A stretch of DNA of 64,000 nt, taken from positions 43,545,126 to 43,609,125 of the forward strand of contig CM058237.1 in assembly GCA_030180135.1 (NCBI GenBank), given 5' to 3'. The notes under the pieces were generated by a model. The model was not told the DNA's origin and searched no databases. It saw only the letters and a list, made by a program, of their open reading frames with translations. The position numbers and the translations under genes are program-made. Positions 23,013-34,753 of the stretch are shown piece by piece. Each line of letters opens with the position of its first letter. Position 1 is the stretch's first letter. This stretch comes from Orychophragmus violaceus (lineage: Eukaryota; Streptophyta; Magnoliopsida; Brassicales; Brassicaceae).

Positions 23013-25107
23013 TGTAACGCCCCCTTCCCGTTTTCCGCTGACCGACGAGCTGACCGGCCAACAATCAAACAAGAATATGGCCGATCGAACCCGAGCAGTC
23101 ATACGAGAAGAGTTTGTCAAAATACGAAAGCCAGAGATAATCTGGTTTGAGACAAAGGCTCGAACCAAACTATCTTTGACTCCGTTTACCTCGTTTTCAC
23201 GATACAAGGCTTCACAACCTGTACCACTTCCACGAGTTGTGTTCGGTTCGGACGAAACCGTATATCAGGGAATTATTCCGTTTTTATTACTTGAAAAAAT
23301 ATAAATCTTATTCATAGTAATACAGTCTAATACAAACATTTAGCGGAACGTTCCAACAAAATCCGAAACCGAAAGTAACAGTTAAAATGCGTAATAACCG
23401 ATACCCAAAGCCAACCCGAGACTACTCCGAGTGTCCTACGCGTCCGCCGAGCTACGCCAAACCTGAAAAACACATAAGAGTCTAATGAGTAATCTAAGAT
23501 TACCCAGTGAGACGGCCCCCAACTAAGGCTGCTAACAATCTATTAATCCCGCCCAAACCCAAAATAACAATCAAGTATAATAGCCGATCACGTGCTACCA
23601 AGACGTGATGAGCTCCACAACGCACAAGCATTCAAATAACAACACAATCATCAACGAAGGGAATCGAGAACACTGCAGCACATGTTCTTGATTAGACTCG
23701 ATCTATCTATCGCGGTACTACATAACTCCACACCATCTGGGCCCACTTTGCGAACTCGGTGACTTCCATGGGAACACTTAGCTGCCGCCATGGTAGCTAA
23801 AACCTCCCACGACTCCTAGGCAATAACACGAAGTCCAACGACTAGGACACCGTTCTCCGTCCATCGATACGCGGTGACTCAAGTTACCCCCGGCAACCCG
23901 AGTTTCCATGCAGTCCGTCCCTAGGACGCGACCCCGTATTCTCCGGACCACACACCTACAGACGTCACTCCATAGGTTAACACCTGCCAGAACCACTACC
24001 GAAGGTACATGAACTGACCAGGTTCTAAACTCCCGAGGATCCAATCGGGCAGGAAGTACCGGAACACCATCTTTAGACTAGCGGAATCTAACACACCCTA
24101 TAAAGTCCTAATAACAATAATGTAAACAAGCAGACTCACTGGGACTCTATCATGCAAGACTGACAAGGTCAAATAGAAACACTGTCTTAATCCCCAATCC
24201 ATCCCGCAAGTCCTATCACCAACTTCCACATCACCCAAACTTACTCGGACCCGCACCAGAGTAAGTATCTACCAGTACAGTCTATTCGGCCCAACACCGA
24301 AGTAGATAAACAATCAAGCAATCAGTCTACTCGGCCAACACCAAAGTAGATACACAATCACACAAACAATCAATCACAACAAAACACAAACAATTAACTA
24401 GGTTTATTAGTCTTTTAATATTTCCTTGACCTTTACTCATTCACCGCTACCTTGGGATTAGTGGATTACTAATCCCGTAGACGGTCCATCAATCACACCA
24501 CTTCTTATCACTTCCTAATTTTCTTTTAGTACGTCCTCGATCTGTCGGTTTAGAGTTAGTAAGATTACTAACTCCCCGACATCTCATTATTCATTAACTT
24601 TTATTCATTAATCCACCCGTTATTATATTCTAAGTGTGTTTTGTCATTTAACCGTATTTTAATCAACTCATAATTTTCCGTATATAGATTTGTTTAGATA
24701 CGTTCTAAAATACTTATATATACATATATTTCCTATCATGCCGTTCTATATGTATGCATCACCCAATCAAGCAATCAACGAACTATCAATCAATTATTGC
24801 AACACCCAATCAAGCAATCTACGAACTATCAACAATTACGGATATAAGCTAACTAGCATGCATCTCTTAACCTAACCGTTTAATTAATTAACCGAGTTAT
24901 TAATCAACCTAGCCGTTCTAACCAATTTAATCAATCAGGTATGCAACTTAAACTACGGTTTATCAATTCTGGATCTAAATGATTCTAACTAAATGCAACA
25001 CACAATTTAGCCGACTCACAGTGTTATTATGACGACAGATGGATGGATTGACGGAACTCCCAAGACCCGAACTAAACCCGCTGATACCCTGAACCCTTCC
25101 CGAACCG

Positions 25108-25546
25108 TTGACTCACTTTGACCCGACCTTGACCTTGGTGATTCCGATGAACCTTCGGACCATCTTCTCTTTCCTCATTTTCTCTCCTCCGGTTCTCTCT
25201 CTCTCTCCTCCGGTTATCTTTCTCTCCGGTTCTCTCTCTCCTCTTCCGGTTCTCCCTCTCTTCTTCTTATTCTTGCCTCTCTCTCTTCTTCTTCCTCCGG
25301 TTCTCTCCTCCTTTTCTTTCTCCTCTCCGGTCTTCCTCCATCTCTCTCTCTCTCTTCCCCTTCTTCATGCTTCTTCTTCTCATCTCTCACGCTTCTCTTC
25401 TTCTTCTACTCTCTCTTCTCTTCTTCTCTCTCTCCTTCTTCTTCTCTCACGCTCTTTTTCTTCTCTCTCTCTTCTACTTCTTCACGGTTCATCTTCTTTC
25501 TTTCTTCTTCCTCCTCAAGCTTCATCTTCACGCTTATACTCTCTCC
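25108..25546 (+). repeat. CT/TTC-rich low-complexity tract in the solo LTR
   Basis: A strongly pyrimidine-rich block (CTCT, TTCTTC, CTCCGG). It gives an open Leu/Ser frame that I consider non-coding. The copia element inserted at its right edge, and 25542-25546 is its TCTCC duplication. Confidence 0.8.
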
Positions 25547-26277
25547 TGTTGGGAATGTCCTGAAATCTATTTGTACTTACTCTGAGAGAAAGTCGTGTTG
25601 TCGAGATGAGACAATCATATGACACTAGGTACTCGTAATGCTTTGCTAGAAGCCACTTATGATCAATGAGTTTAGAACTCATTGCTAGTGTTATATGATC
25701 CTACAGGGTCACACACCTAAGCAAACTGGACATTGAATGTGAGGTTGATCATTAATGTAATGATCGGATGAATGCATATTTGATATGCATTCGATGTCAT
25801 CTTTTCTGGGCAGTGTCGATCGACGCACTATGTGTGTCGGTCGACACGGATCGACTGTGTCGATCGACACAAAGAGCGTGTCGGTCGACACAACTCGCGG
25901 ATTAGCAGATTAAATCGGTTTAATCATTAGTTAATCCCGTTGCGGTTTAAGTCGACATATATAAGATATATGGTCGACCTAAACTCGATTAAAACCTAAT
26001 TGAAAGCCACCAGAAATAGAAAAGAAAACTCTCTGGAGATCAGATCTCTGATAGGCACTAGCATCCCTGCTGTCCAGTTCTGTGTGCGTGTGGATACCAG
26101 TAGAGGCGCAGCACTTGAGGCGCTCTAGATCTCGATTACTTGCTAAGACTTCCGCTGCATTAATCACCAGGTAATTCTGAGATCCCAATGATTCAATTAC
26201 ATGAACCCTAGATCCTAGGCTTGGAATTCAGACTAGGATTGCCTAATTGGATTAGGAATCTGCTAGAAATTCATTCA
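25547..26277 (+). repeat. 5' LTR of copia element A
   Basis: 731 bp, contains two motif pairs at 25814-25891. The first base after it is G, then the primer site. Confidence 0.95.
25814..25891. repeat. Two TCGATCGA motif pairs in the 5' LTR
   Basis: Starts are 25814, 25835, 25858 and 25879, giving two pairs, each 21 bp apart. Within each pair the first member has a GATC core and the second GGTC. Confidence 0.85.
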
Positions 26278-26278
26278 G

Positions 26279-26290
26279 TGGTATCAGAGC
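26279..26290 (+). other. Primer binding site of copia element A
   Basis: TGGTATCAGAGC, the initiator tRNA-Met type, one base after the LTR. Confidence 0.9.
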
Positions 26291-26439
26291 TTTAGGGTTC
26301 CATTGAATCTGTAGCATGTTGATTAGATTAGTTGAATCTGAATCTCTGTATAGTTGATACAAGCATGCTAAAATTCGTTTTCATGAAAATCTAGTTTTTA
26401 GGTTTTTTGATTGAAAAACGATTAGGGCTTATCGCACTG

Positions 26440-26788
26440 TGTCGATCGACACCAATCCGGTATCGGTCGACACAGAAGGATAACCCGAATAAAACTTATT
26501 CACCCAGTGTCGATCGACACAAGAGTTGTGTCGGTCGACACAGACCTCGCGAAATTGATGAATCGGTTCAATTGGATTGGACCGGTTATCGAGCTTGGTT
26601 AATAATGGTTGAACAAAGTGAATGGTTTAATTGCGATTGGTTTGATCAGGTTGGTATCGACCGATGCTAATGTAGCATCGATCGACACTGACCGGTATTC
26701 AAAACTGGATCAATTGGATTGATCGGTTATCGCGGTTTGCTTTTGGTTATTCTGCATCGATCGACACTATAGTAGTGTCGGTCGACAT
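26440..26788. repeat. Four motif pairs in the leader of copia element A
   Basis: Pairs start at 26440/26461, 26508/26529, 26655/26676 and 26755/26776. All four have 21-bp spacing, although flanks and inner bases differ. Confidence 0.85.
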
Positions 26789-27375
26789 AAGATTCGATGA
26801 TTGGGTTATGGAACCTGCAATCACATAACCAAAGCAAGATAAATCAATTAATTATAAGAATTAAAACATAATAAAACTGAACGTTTTAAAGGTTCCGTTC
26901 CTCAACCAAATATCAAGTGATACTTGATGTCTTTCCAATCTTGTCAACTGTCAAGACTCATTTAGTTGTGTGATAGACTTGCAGTGCAAGATGTCCACGA
27001 TTTCATGAGTAAGACAGGAAGTAATCGTGTTGATGGGCTTGCAGTGCAAGGCGTCAACAATTACATGACTGAAGAGATTGGTTTACTTGACTGGGCCATC
27101 AAAATCGTTTTGGGCTCAGAGACATCAGGTGGATTGGACATAAGATGTCGATCCACAACCAAGAGTTACATTGGATATAACTAGCAAGGTCGTTGCTTAC
27201 CTAGATAGCTAAAGTTGGGTGATAGCTAGTGGCTCACTCAAGTTTAGTGAAGTATGGGTCTTGGATCATTATATTCATTTGAGGAAACATTGTTTGAATA
27301 TAATGCGAGTTTTCTTAATTGTTAAGACTTCTCATTTCTTGAACATCATAACTAAACCTCCCTTGTTTTTCAGCT

Positions 27376-28254
27376 ATGTCTAGCACAAACCATCGTAACA
27401 ATTTCTCCCTGCGATCCATCCTTGAGAAGGACAAGTTAAATGGATCCAACTTTCTTGAATGGTATCGGAACTTGAGAATTGTTCTCAAACAGGAGAAAAA
27501 GGACTATGTCCTTGAGAAAGTTCTCCCCAAGAAGTACCGAGCCAATGCATGGCAGTCAGATAAGGATGCTTGGGATAAGCATTCTAATGATGCGGTGGAT
27601 GTGAGTTGTCTCATGTTGGCTACCATGAACTCGGAATTGCAGAAGCAATATGAGTACGTGGAGTCGCCAAAAGAGATGATCACTGGCCTGAAAAGTATGT
27701 TTCAGGAGCAGGCACGAACTCAGAGATACCAGACGGTTAGGTCTCTGATTGAGTGCAAGCTACCAATGGGCGAACCAGTCAGTCCTCATGTCATTAAGAT
27801 GATGGGTTATATTGATAACCTGGGGAAACTGGATTGTCCCATTAGCCAAGAGTTGGCTACTGACATCATTCTACAGTCACTGCCGTCAAGCTATGATCAA
27901 TTTGTTATGAACTATAACATGAACAACTTGACGAAGACGTTGACTGAATTGCATGGGATGCTTAAGACTGCTGAACCTAACATCAAGAAGGACACCCCGG
28001 ATGTCCTTATGGTACAAAAAGGTAAAAAGTTTAAGAAACTTGGTAAGAACAAAGGTGATGGAAAGACGAGCTCGATTGTGAATCTAAGCGAGTTTGGCCA
28101 AGCTCCTAAGGTTAAAACCAGCCCTTCTGAAGATGTTAAGTGCCGTTATTGTAATGGTTATGGGCATTTGAAAAGAAACTGCAATAAATTCTTGGAAGAT
28201 TATGAGAAGCTGAAGAAGACGTACGAGACTTCTTATTCAGATATTATGTTATAG
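27376..28254 (+). CDS. Gag protein of copia element A, 292 aa
   Basis: This is an intact structural protein frame. It starts MSSTNHRNNFSLRSILEKDK and carries the family block LNGSNFLEWYRNLRIVLKQE, then TDIILQSLPSSYDQFVMNYN and LTELHGMLKTAE. A zinc knuckle near residue 255 (CRYCNGYGHLKRNC, C-x2-C-x4-H-x4-C) is followed by a Lys-rich EDYEKLKKTYET tail. It ends at TAG 28252-28254, shortly before the protease should begin; the sibling element at 41412 reads straight through here. Gag can package RNA and form particles, but without pol it would depend on a helper. The ATG is chosen because it aligns with the start of the sibling frame and follows the same CAGCT context. Confidence 0.9.
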   Translation: MSSTNHRNNFSLRSILEKDKLNGSNFLEWYRNLRIVLKQEKKDYVLEKVLPKKYRANAWQSDKDAWDKHSNDAVDVSCLMLATMNSELQKQYEYVESPKEMITGLKSMFQEQARTQRYQTVRSLIECKLPMGEPVSPHVIKMMGYIDNLGKLDCPISQELATDIILQSLPSSYDQFVMNYNMNNLTKTLTELHGMLKTAEPNIKKDTPDVLMVQKGKKFKKLGKNKGDGKTSSIVNLSEFGQAPKVKTSPSEDVKCRYCNGYGHLKRNCNKFLEDYEKLKKTYETSYSDIML

Positions 28255-28822
28255 AAGTAAATGTTACTTCTTACAGTCCTACTTATTGGGTATTTGATAC
28301 CAGCTGTGGTACTCATATTTTGTGAAAATGTGCAGGGCCTGAGCAAAAGTAGGATTATGGAGAAAGGACAAGTGGATCTACGCGTGGAAATGAAGCAAGA
28401 GTTGCTGCATTAACCGTAGGAGTATTTCATTTGTTTTTCCTTTTATGGCATGTTTTGAACTTAAAACTGCTACTATGTATCTGCTATGAGCAGAAAGATC
28501 ATTTCTAATCCTTGTTTGGATATGAAAGGATATCAGTTTTCAAATTAAGAATAAGTGTTATTCATTTGATTACAGTGATATATTTTATAGTAGCAATCCA
28601 TTAGAGAATGGATTTTTATGTTATAAACCAGAATGTGCCTAACTATAACATTAATATCAAACTTCTCTCTGGCATTGTCATTTTGGGCCACGTAAATGAG
28701 AAACGGATTCAGAAGCTCCATAGTGATGGGCTTTTGGGCTCATCTGATTATGAATCACAATGAGTAAAGTGAATCTTGTTTATTGGGTAAAATGACAAAG
28801 GCCCCTTTCGAAAAAGGGGTAG

Positions 28823-28856
28823 TGTCGATCGACACAAACAATGCATCGGTCGACAC
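28823..28856. repeat. Motif pair inserted in the integrase region
   Basis: TGTCGATCGACAC at 28823 and CATCGGTCGACAC at 28844. The sibling element has only a few bases between the same flanks (CCCCTTTC and AAATGAAAGGGCC, 42859-42886), so about 50 bp carrying the pair is extra here. Confidence 0.8.
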
Positions 28857-29732
28857 AGGTCGCGAACGGATAAAATGAAAGGGCCAGAGGCTTATTGGGC
28901 TTTATGCATACGGATGTATATGGGCCGATGAGCAGTAATGCTAGAGAAAATTTTCAGTACTTCATTACCTTTACTGATATTTTCAGTAGGTACGGTTATG
29001 TCTCTTTAATAAGACATAAATCAGAATCTTTTGAAAAGTGCAAAGAGTTCCAGAATGAAGTATAGAATCAATTTGGCAAAAGAGTTGAAGCTCTATGATG
29101 AGATCATGGAGGTGGATACTTAAGTCAATAATTAAGTGATCATCTAATAGATTGTGAAAGTGTTTCACAATTCAATCCTCATGTATCGAACTTTATTAGA
29201 TATAGTTTGATCAATGATGAATCACTTAGATCTTCCATTATCCTTCTAAGAATAAGCTCTAGGAAAGGTCTGAGTTTACATTAAATAGTGTTCCATCAAA
29301 ATCAGTTACAGAGATTTCACATGAGATGTGGAATGGAAATGTTTCTGATTTATCCATCATGAAGATTTGGAGTTGTGAGACTTATATAAAACGTTCAATC
29401 TCTGATAAGCTCACACCCAAATCTGATAAGTACTGCTTCATTGGTTGTCCTGACGAAACCAAGGCGTGCTACTTTTACAACCAGTTTGAGAACAAATTGT
29501 TTGTTGCTCGGAACTATGTTTTCTTGAGAAAGACTTTCTTTCCAAGAAGAACAGTGGGAGTAAAGTACAACTCGAATAAATTCGAGAATCACAGGAGACT
29601 GTTCAACCCGATGAGGAAGAGCAGCAGTTGGATCTACAAAGAGTTGTAGAACCTGCAACTGTGGTGCCTGAGGTTTGCAAGGATCTGATGAATGAATATT
29701 AGATATACATTCAAAAGCGAGTTTTAAAGATG

Positions 29733-29766
29733 TTTCGATCGACGCAAAAGTTGCATCGATCGACAC
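29733..29766. repeat. Motif pair in the pol remnant
   Basis: Starts 29733 and 29754 (21 bp), followed, like 28823, by ACAGGTCGCGAAC. Confidence 0.8.
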
Positions 29767-30835
29767 AGGTCGCGAACCAAAATATTTTGGTTTATGATTT
29801 AATTAACTACGGTTTAAATCTTGGTTAATTAGATCGTGGTAAAAGTCTACATATGAGATATGTGCGTGACTTTTAACACAAGACTGAAGCTCGTAGATCC
29901 AATAGGATCCGTCACGAACCCGAGAAATGGGGATTTCTCGTAACCAATTGCCGTGATCTACTGATCATTGAAAGTGACGGGCCTGCGAAATTTGAAGAAG
30001 CAATGATGGGCCTTGACTCCGAAAGTGGCTAAAAGCCGCTGAATCCGAAAATGGTTATATTCAGATATACAAAGCTAGGTTGGTGGCAAAAGGTTTCAAG
30101 TAAATTCATGGTATTGACTGTGAAGAAACCTAATCCCAGACACCGTGCTTATATCCATTCGGATTCTCCTAGCAACCGCCACTCATAATGGTTATGAGAT
30201 CTGGCAGATGGATGTGAAAACAGTTTTCCTTAATGGAATTCTAGAAAAGAATGTGTACCTGACATAATCTGAAGTTTTCATTGATCCTAATGAAGCTAGG
30301 AAGATATGCAAGCTTCATCGATCCATTTATGGATAGAAGCAAGCATCTCGGAGTTGAAATATTCGTTTTGATAAAGTAATCAAAATGTTTGATTTTATCA
30401 GAAATGAAGAGGAACCGAATGTTTACAAGAAGACTAGTGGGAGCGCAATTGCATTTCTAGTATTGTATGTTGATAACATACTACTTCTCGGAAATGAAGT
30501 TCCATTGTATAAGTCTTTTAAGACTTGACTCGAAAGTTGTTTTTCGATGAGAAATATGGGAGAAACCATATACATTCTTGGAATAAGAATCTATGGAGAT
30601 AGATTAGACAAGCTAATTGGATTGTGTCAAGATACTTATGTGATAAGTTCTTACACAGATCCAGTATGCATGATTCCAAGAAGGACTTTGTGCAAATGAC
30701 TCTTGGTATTACTCTTAGCAAGACGCAGTGTCCTTCGACACACGCTGAGCTAGGGCGAATGAGGGTCAGGCTACTGCTAAAGGCATTAGATGTCTTAAGA
30801 TGTGATCTTAATTTTAGTGGGAGTCAATGTTATTA

Positions 30836-31631
30836 ATTTTAGTTATGATATGATGTTCGTATAAACATAATATGATTATGTTATTGAAATCTGACATCTG
30901 TATTATTTAATAATGGTTATTAAATAATAGTCCCAAAGTAATTTATGACATTTTATAGGTCATCAAGTATGTGACTTGATCATGAAACCCTATAAATAAT
31001 AAATGACATAAATTATGTTTGTCCCTGGTCGAGGTTGTTAAAGTGGGACATTAACAACCACGTGAGAGTAGTATGTGAGGTGACTGATGACTAAGTTTCA
31101 TGGAGTCATTAATAAGAGTATTAAAGTCAATCACATAGGTATGTGTTAGAGAACACATGATCGGACATGACCCACTGATGAGAACTCTACGGGATAGTTA
31201 TATAAGTGTCATGAGAGTTTTCATTACGACTATAGAGTATAGTCCTTAGACCTGAGTTCATCATGATTTCTTACATGTGAATTGGTACGCTTTGACCTTG
31301 TCAAACGTCAGCCGTAACTGGTGATCATAAAGACATTGATTGGGCGTATCATGAAGCGTGTGAAGGAACAGGGATGGAACAAGATGGGAATTGTCCCTCC
31401 TATATAACAGGAGATAAATATCTCAGGGCCCATCGAAGATTTGATACTGAGAAAATGTGTGGCCACACTCAAACGAGGTGATTGTCAGTCGTTTGTCTTG
31501 TCAGTATGAATCGGAATTCGATGAACATGATTTTGGCTTAATAAGGATGACACGGATCTTGCCTTATGCCGGATCGAGATATAGTGACGAAGGGATTATA
31601 GGAATAGATGATTCCAGTACAAGTGGGAGAT
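30836..31631 (+). other. 3' non-coding region and polypurine tract of copia element A
   Basis: Non-coding, homologous to 43900-44669 in copia element B (for example TCATGAAACCCTATAA and CGGACATGACCC). It ends in the purine tract AAGTGGGAGA before the 3' LTR. Confidence 0.8.
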
Positions 31632-32362
31632 TGTTGGGAATGTCCTGAAATCTATTTGTACTTACTCTGAGAGAAAGTCGTGTTGTCGAGATGAGACAAT
31701 CATATGACACTAGGTACTCATAATGCTTTGCTAGAAGCCACTTATGATCAATGAGTTTAGAACTCATTGCTAGTGTTATATGATCCTACAGGGTCACACA
31801 CCTAAGCAAACTGGACATTGAATGTGAGGTTGATCATTAATGTAATGATCGGATGAATGCATATTTGATATGCATTCGATGTCATCTTTTCTGGGCAGTG
31901 TCGATCGACGCACTATGTGTGTCGGTCGACACGGATCGACTATGTCGATCGACACAAAGAGCGTGTCGGTCGACACAACTCGCGGATTAGCAGATTAAAT
32001 CGGTTTAATCATTAGTTAATCCCGTTGCGGTTTAAGTCGACATATATAAGATATATGGTCGACCTAAACTCGATTAAAACCTAATTGAAAGCCACCAGAA
32101 ATAGAAAAGAAAACTCTCTGGAGATCAGATCTCTGATAGGCACTAGCATCCCTGCTGTCCAGTTCTGTGTGCGTGTGGATACCAGTAGAGGTGCAGCACT
32201 TGAGGCGCTCTAGATCTCGATTACTTGCTAAGACTTCCGCTGCATTAATCACCAGGTAATTCTGAGATCCCAATGATTCAATTACATGAACCCTAGATCC
32301 TAGGCTTGGAATTCAGACTAGGATTGCCTAATTGGATTAGGAATCTGCTAGAAATTCCTTCA
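31632..32362 (+). repeat. 3' LTR of copia element A
   Basis: 731 bp, four by-eye differences from the 5' LTR (one near its last bases). Motif pairs repeat at 31899-31976. Confidence 0.95.
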
Positions 32363-32426
32363 TCTCCATCTTCTTCTTCTTCAAGCTTTACGCCTCTCCT
32401 CTCTCCATCTTCTTCTTCTTCTTCTT

Positions 32427-32541
<115 letters not shown>

Positions 32542-32573
32542 TTCTTCTTCTCCTCTCTCTTCTCTCACGCTCT

Positions 32574-32680
32574 CTTCTTCTTCTTCTTCTTCTTCTTCTT
32601 CTTCTTCTTCTTCTTCTTCTTCTTCTTCTTCTTCTTCTTCTTCTTCTTCTTCTTCTTCTTCTTCTTCTTCTTCTTCTTCT
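32574..32680. repeat. (TTC)n microsatellite
   Basis: About 35 uninterrupted TTC units. Together with the CT tract it yields a meaningless poly-Ser frame. Confidence 0.97.
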
Positions 32681-33698
32681 CTTGCTCCGGCTTCTTCTTC
32701 CCTTCTCCCTTTATTCTTTCTCTCTTCTTTCTCTCTTCTTTACCTTTCTTTTTTCTTTCTTTGTTGGTGTGAAGAAAATAAGTGACCCAAGGCCTCCTTA
32801 TACAGCTAAAGTGGTGTGATCTCCATCTTCCACTTGTCTCCTCTTCTTCTCCATCTTATGCCACGAACTTTCCACCAAAATCCATCCAAAAACAATGCAT
32901 TTTATCATCCACCATCCACTTGTAGCCTCCTCCATGCAGCCCTTGGATTAATGATAACTCACAAACTTAGATTCATGCACCTAAAATATCAAGAAGCTTC
33001 ATAATTTCTTGGACCAGATTTCGTGGCCCATTCTTCATACTGGGCTTTATTTAGGTCCCAAATAACCTTAGTAATCAGCCCCAATCACCCTGGTCCAAGC
33101 CCAAGCTCCTATGAATTTATTTTGGATTTTTAGCCACTAATTACCTCTTAATGGTCTAAATATTATAACTTAATCCAGGGATCAAATATTGCTCAATCCT
33201 TTTAACCATAACCTCTCCATAATTGAGTGGAGCCGCGGTCAAAGTTTCATAATTTATGGAGCACGTTTAGAGGTGTTTCTGTCTTTTTCTCGGTTTTATC
33301 GGTTTCCATTCGCAATCTTTAAAACTACGTAACCTCTGAAATAAATCTTCCAGGCTTTTTAAAAAAAAATACTAGACTCTTTTAGAAGAATTTAGCAAGT
33401 TTTTTCACCTCAGTCGGACTCCCGTAGCTCCAGTAATGAATTTTACAAGTTTTATCGGTTATATCGGTTTCCTTTCCCGATAGTCCGTAAAACTCGTTTA
33501 GACTCCGCTTCTTCCATTTCTGGTCTTCTAAATGTTCTTTATGGACAAAAAGAAGATCACTTGGCCCATTTCCACTTCCGGCTCGTATTGTGGTAAAATT
33601 ACCAAAATGCCCCTTAACTTCTTAAAGTTACAAAACTGCCCTCCGTTGACTTTTCTGCTGCCCGTTGACCATTTCTTGGAACATGATATTACACCTGC

Positions 33699-33880
33699 AG
33701 TAGCTATATGACTGTTAGAAAACCCCACGCGAATCAACCTACTAAAGACACTCATATCTAATCAGGTATTCAGAGGATCCACTACTAACTTCACAGCAAA
33801 AGCCTCCTCCCTGCTACTCGCACCATCTCTGCTCAGTGGGTAATGGCCAAGTTTAGGGCTTCGTTCTTGTGAGAACATAG
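33699..33880 (+). other. Athila-like element resumes after the solo LTR
   Basis: Joining 23012 to 33699 restores one continuous stretch. No coding domain is seen, and the right end of the element is unclear. Confidence 0.45.
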
Positions 33881-34125
33881 TCATAAGGTTATGGAAAGAA
33901 GAAGAATCCTGTAAAATTGGTTTTTGAAGAAAGAAAGAATCGCAGCCCCGGAAATTAGGGTTCCAGGACGCGCATACACTTTAAAGAAGATGAAAAGAAA
34001 ATATCCATTTTCCCCTTCATTTAATCTAGAGATGAAAATAGCTAAAAATTTCCATAAGTTTGATTCGAACCCGAGACCACGACTCTGTATCTTAGTGCAT
34101 AAACCACCAGACTAAACAAATATTT
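33880..34125 (-). mobile_element. Candidate tRNA-derived SINE
   Basis: On the minus strand from about 34118 there is a box-A-like TAGTCTGGTGG and, about 45 bases later, a box-B-like GGGTTCGAATC, the two internal RNA polymerase III promoter elements of tRNA-derived SINEs. I did not find a clear tail or target duplication, so the borders are guesses. Confidence 0.35.
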
Positions 34126-34146
34126 TATGTTTTATTTAAGTTATTT

Positions 34147-34172
34147 AATATATATATATATATATATATATA
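34147..34172. repeat. (TA)n microsatellite
   Basis: About 13 TA units. Confidence 0.9.
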
Positions 34173-34738
34173 AAACCCCCTAAAAACTAGGCCCCGTATA
34201 ATCCCCACTTAATCCTCGATTTTCCATCAACTCGCTAAGTCCGGATCAGCCGCACGGATAGCGCCTAGCGAGTTTTCGAACAAAGAGTACATCTAATGGT
34301 AAAAGAAGTTAACATGCTATTTAACGCAATATTAATATAAATACATGTTATGCAAACACAAATATGCACGTTCTGTATTGGTGCTGTTAATTCAAATATT
34401 AGAATCTGTAAACCAATCATTCTTCCTCATATTTATCGATGTTAATATACATTTTTAGCGCTTAAACAAAACAATTACAAGAAAAAGGAAACTTATATTA
34501 TTGGTGGTGTCTTGGTTGATTGATTCTAGCGCATTGTTTATTACCTCATCTGGGTTCGATGTTTCCTTCTCATCCCCACCTAAACTGCTCTCCTCCGTTC
34601 GGATCCACGTACACTTCTGGACCCTTTCCAAGAGGTCTTGGTGCCTTTCTCCATTTCTACATTCCCATCCACCTGTTGGATAGTCGATTTGTCCAAAAAA
34701 CTAACAATTAAAAATATTTTATAGAATATACGTAGAAT
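34173..34738. other. Unclassified repeat-like and AT-rich DNA
   Basis: 34173-34280 (CCCCGTATAATCCCC and GCGCCTAGCGAG) looks like interspersed repeat sequence. The rest, including a 60-codon frame at 34501, shows no domain I can name. Confidence 0.35.
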
Positions 34739-34753
34739 ATAATGGACATTCGT

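Larger units (their letters stand above)
28255..30835 (+). pseudogene. Degenerate pol of copia element A
   Basis: Collinear scraps are visible. Protease has YWVFDTSCGTH near 28285 with the active-site Gly lost. GAG-pre/integrase pieces lie at 28690-29050, an integrase C-terminal piece at 29326-29580 (KSDKYCFIGCPDETKACYFY, matching the CYFVGYPRETKAYYF region of the sibling), and reverse transcriptase scraps at 30060-30520 (YKARLVAKGFK, QMDVK, SIYG, then VLYVDN replacing YVDD). RNase H is absent. Dozens of stops occur. Two motif pairs lie inside, at 28823 and 29733. It is not functional. Confidence 0.85.
25547..32362 (+). mobile_element. Copia element A: young LTRs, intact gag, dead pol
   Basis: 6816 bp with 731-bp LTRs at 25547-26277 and 31632-32362, both starting TGTTGGGAATG and ending TTCA. 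TCTCC duplications lie at 25542-25546 and 32363-32367. By eye the LTRs differ at only 4 positions (0.5%). The primer site starts at 26279 and the polypurine tract ends at 31631. Gag is one open frame, but pol is riddled with stops, frameshifts and deletions, far more than LTR age allows. It was probably copied as a non-autonomous element using enzymes of a relative. Confidence 0.95.

Noticed and set aside
25108..25563. 151-aa Leu/Ser-rich frame
   Set aside because: Pyrimidine-rich low-complexity DNA of the solo LTR, running across its border with a copia LTR.
34060..34120. tRNA gene suggested by GGGTTCGAATC
   Set aside because: No acceptor stem or anticodon arm can be paired; better read as the head of a SINE, and even that is weak.
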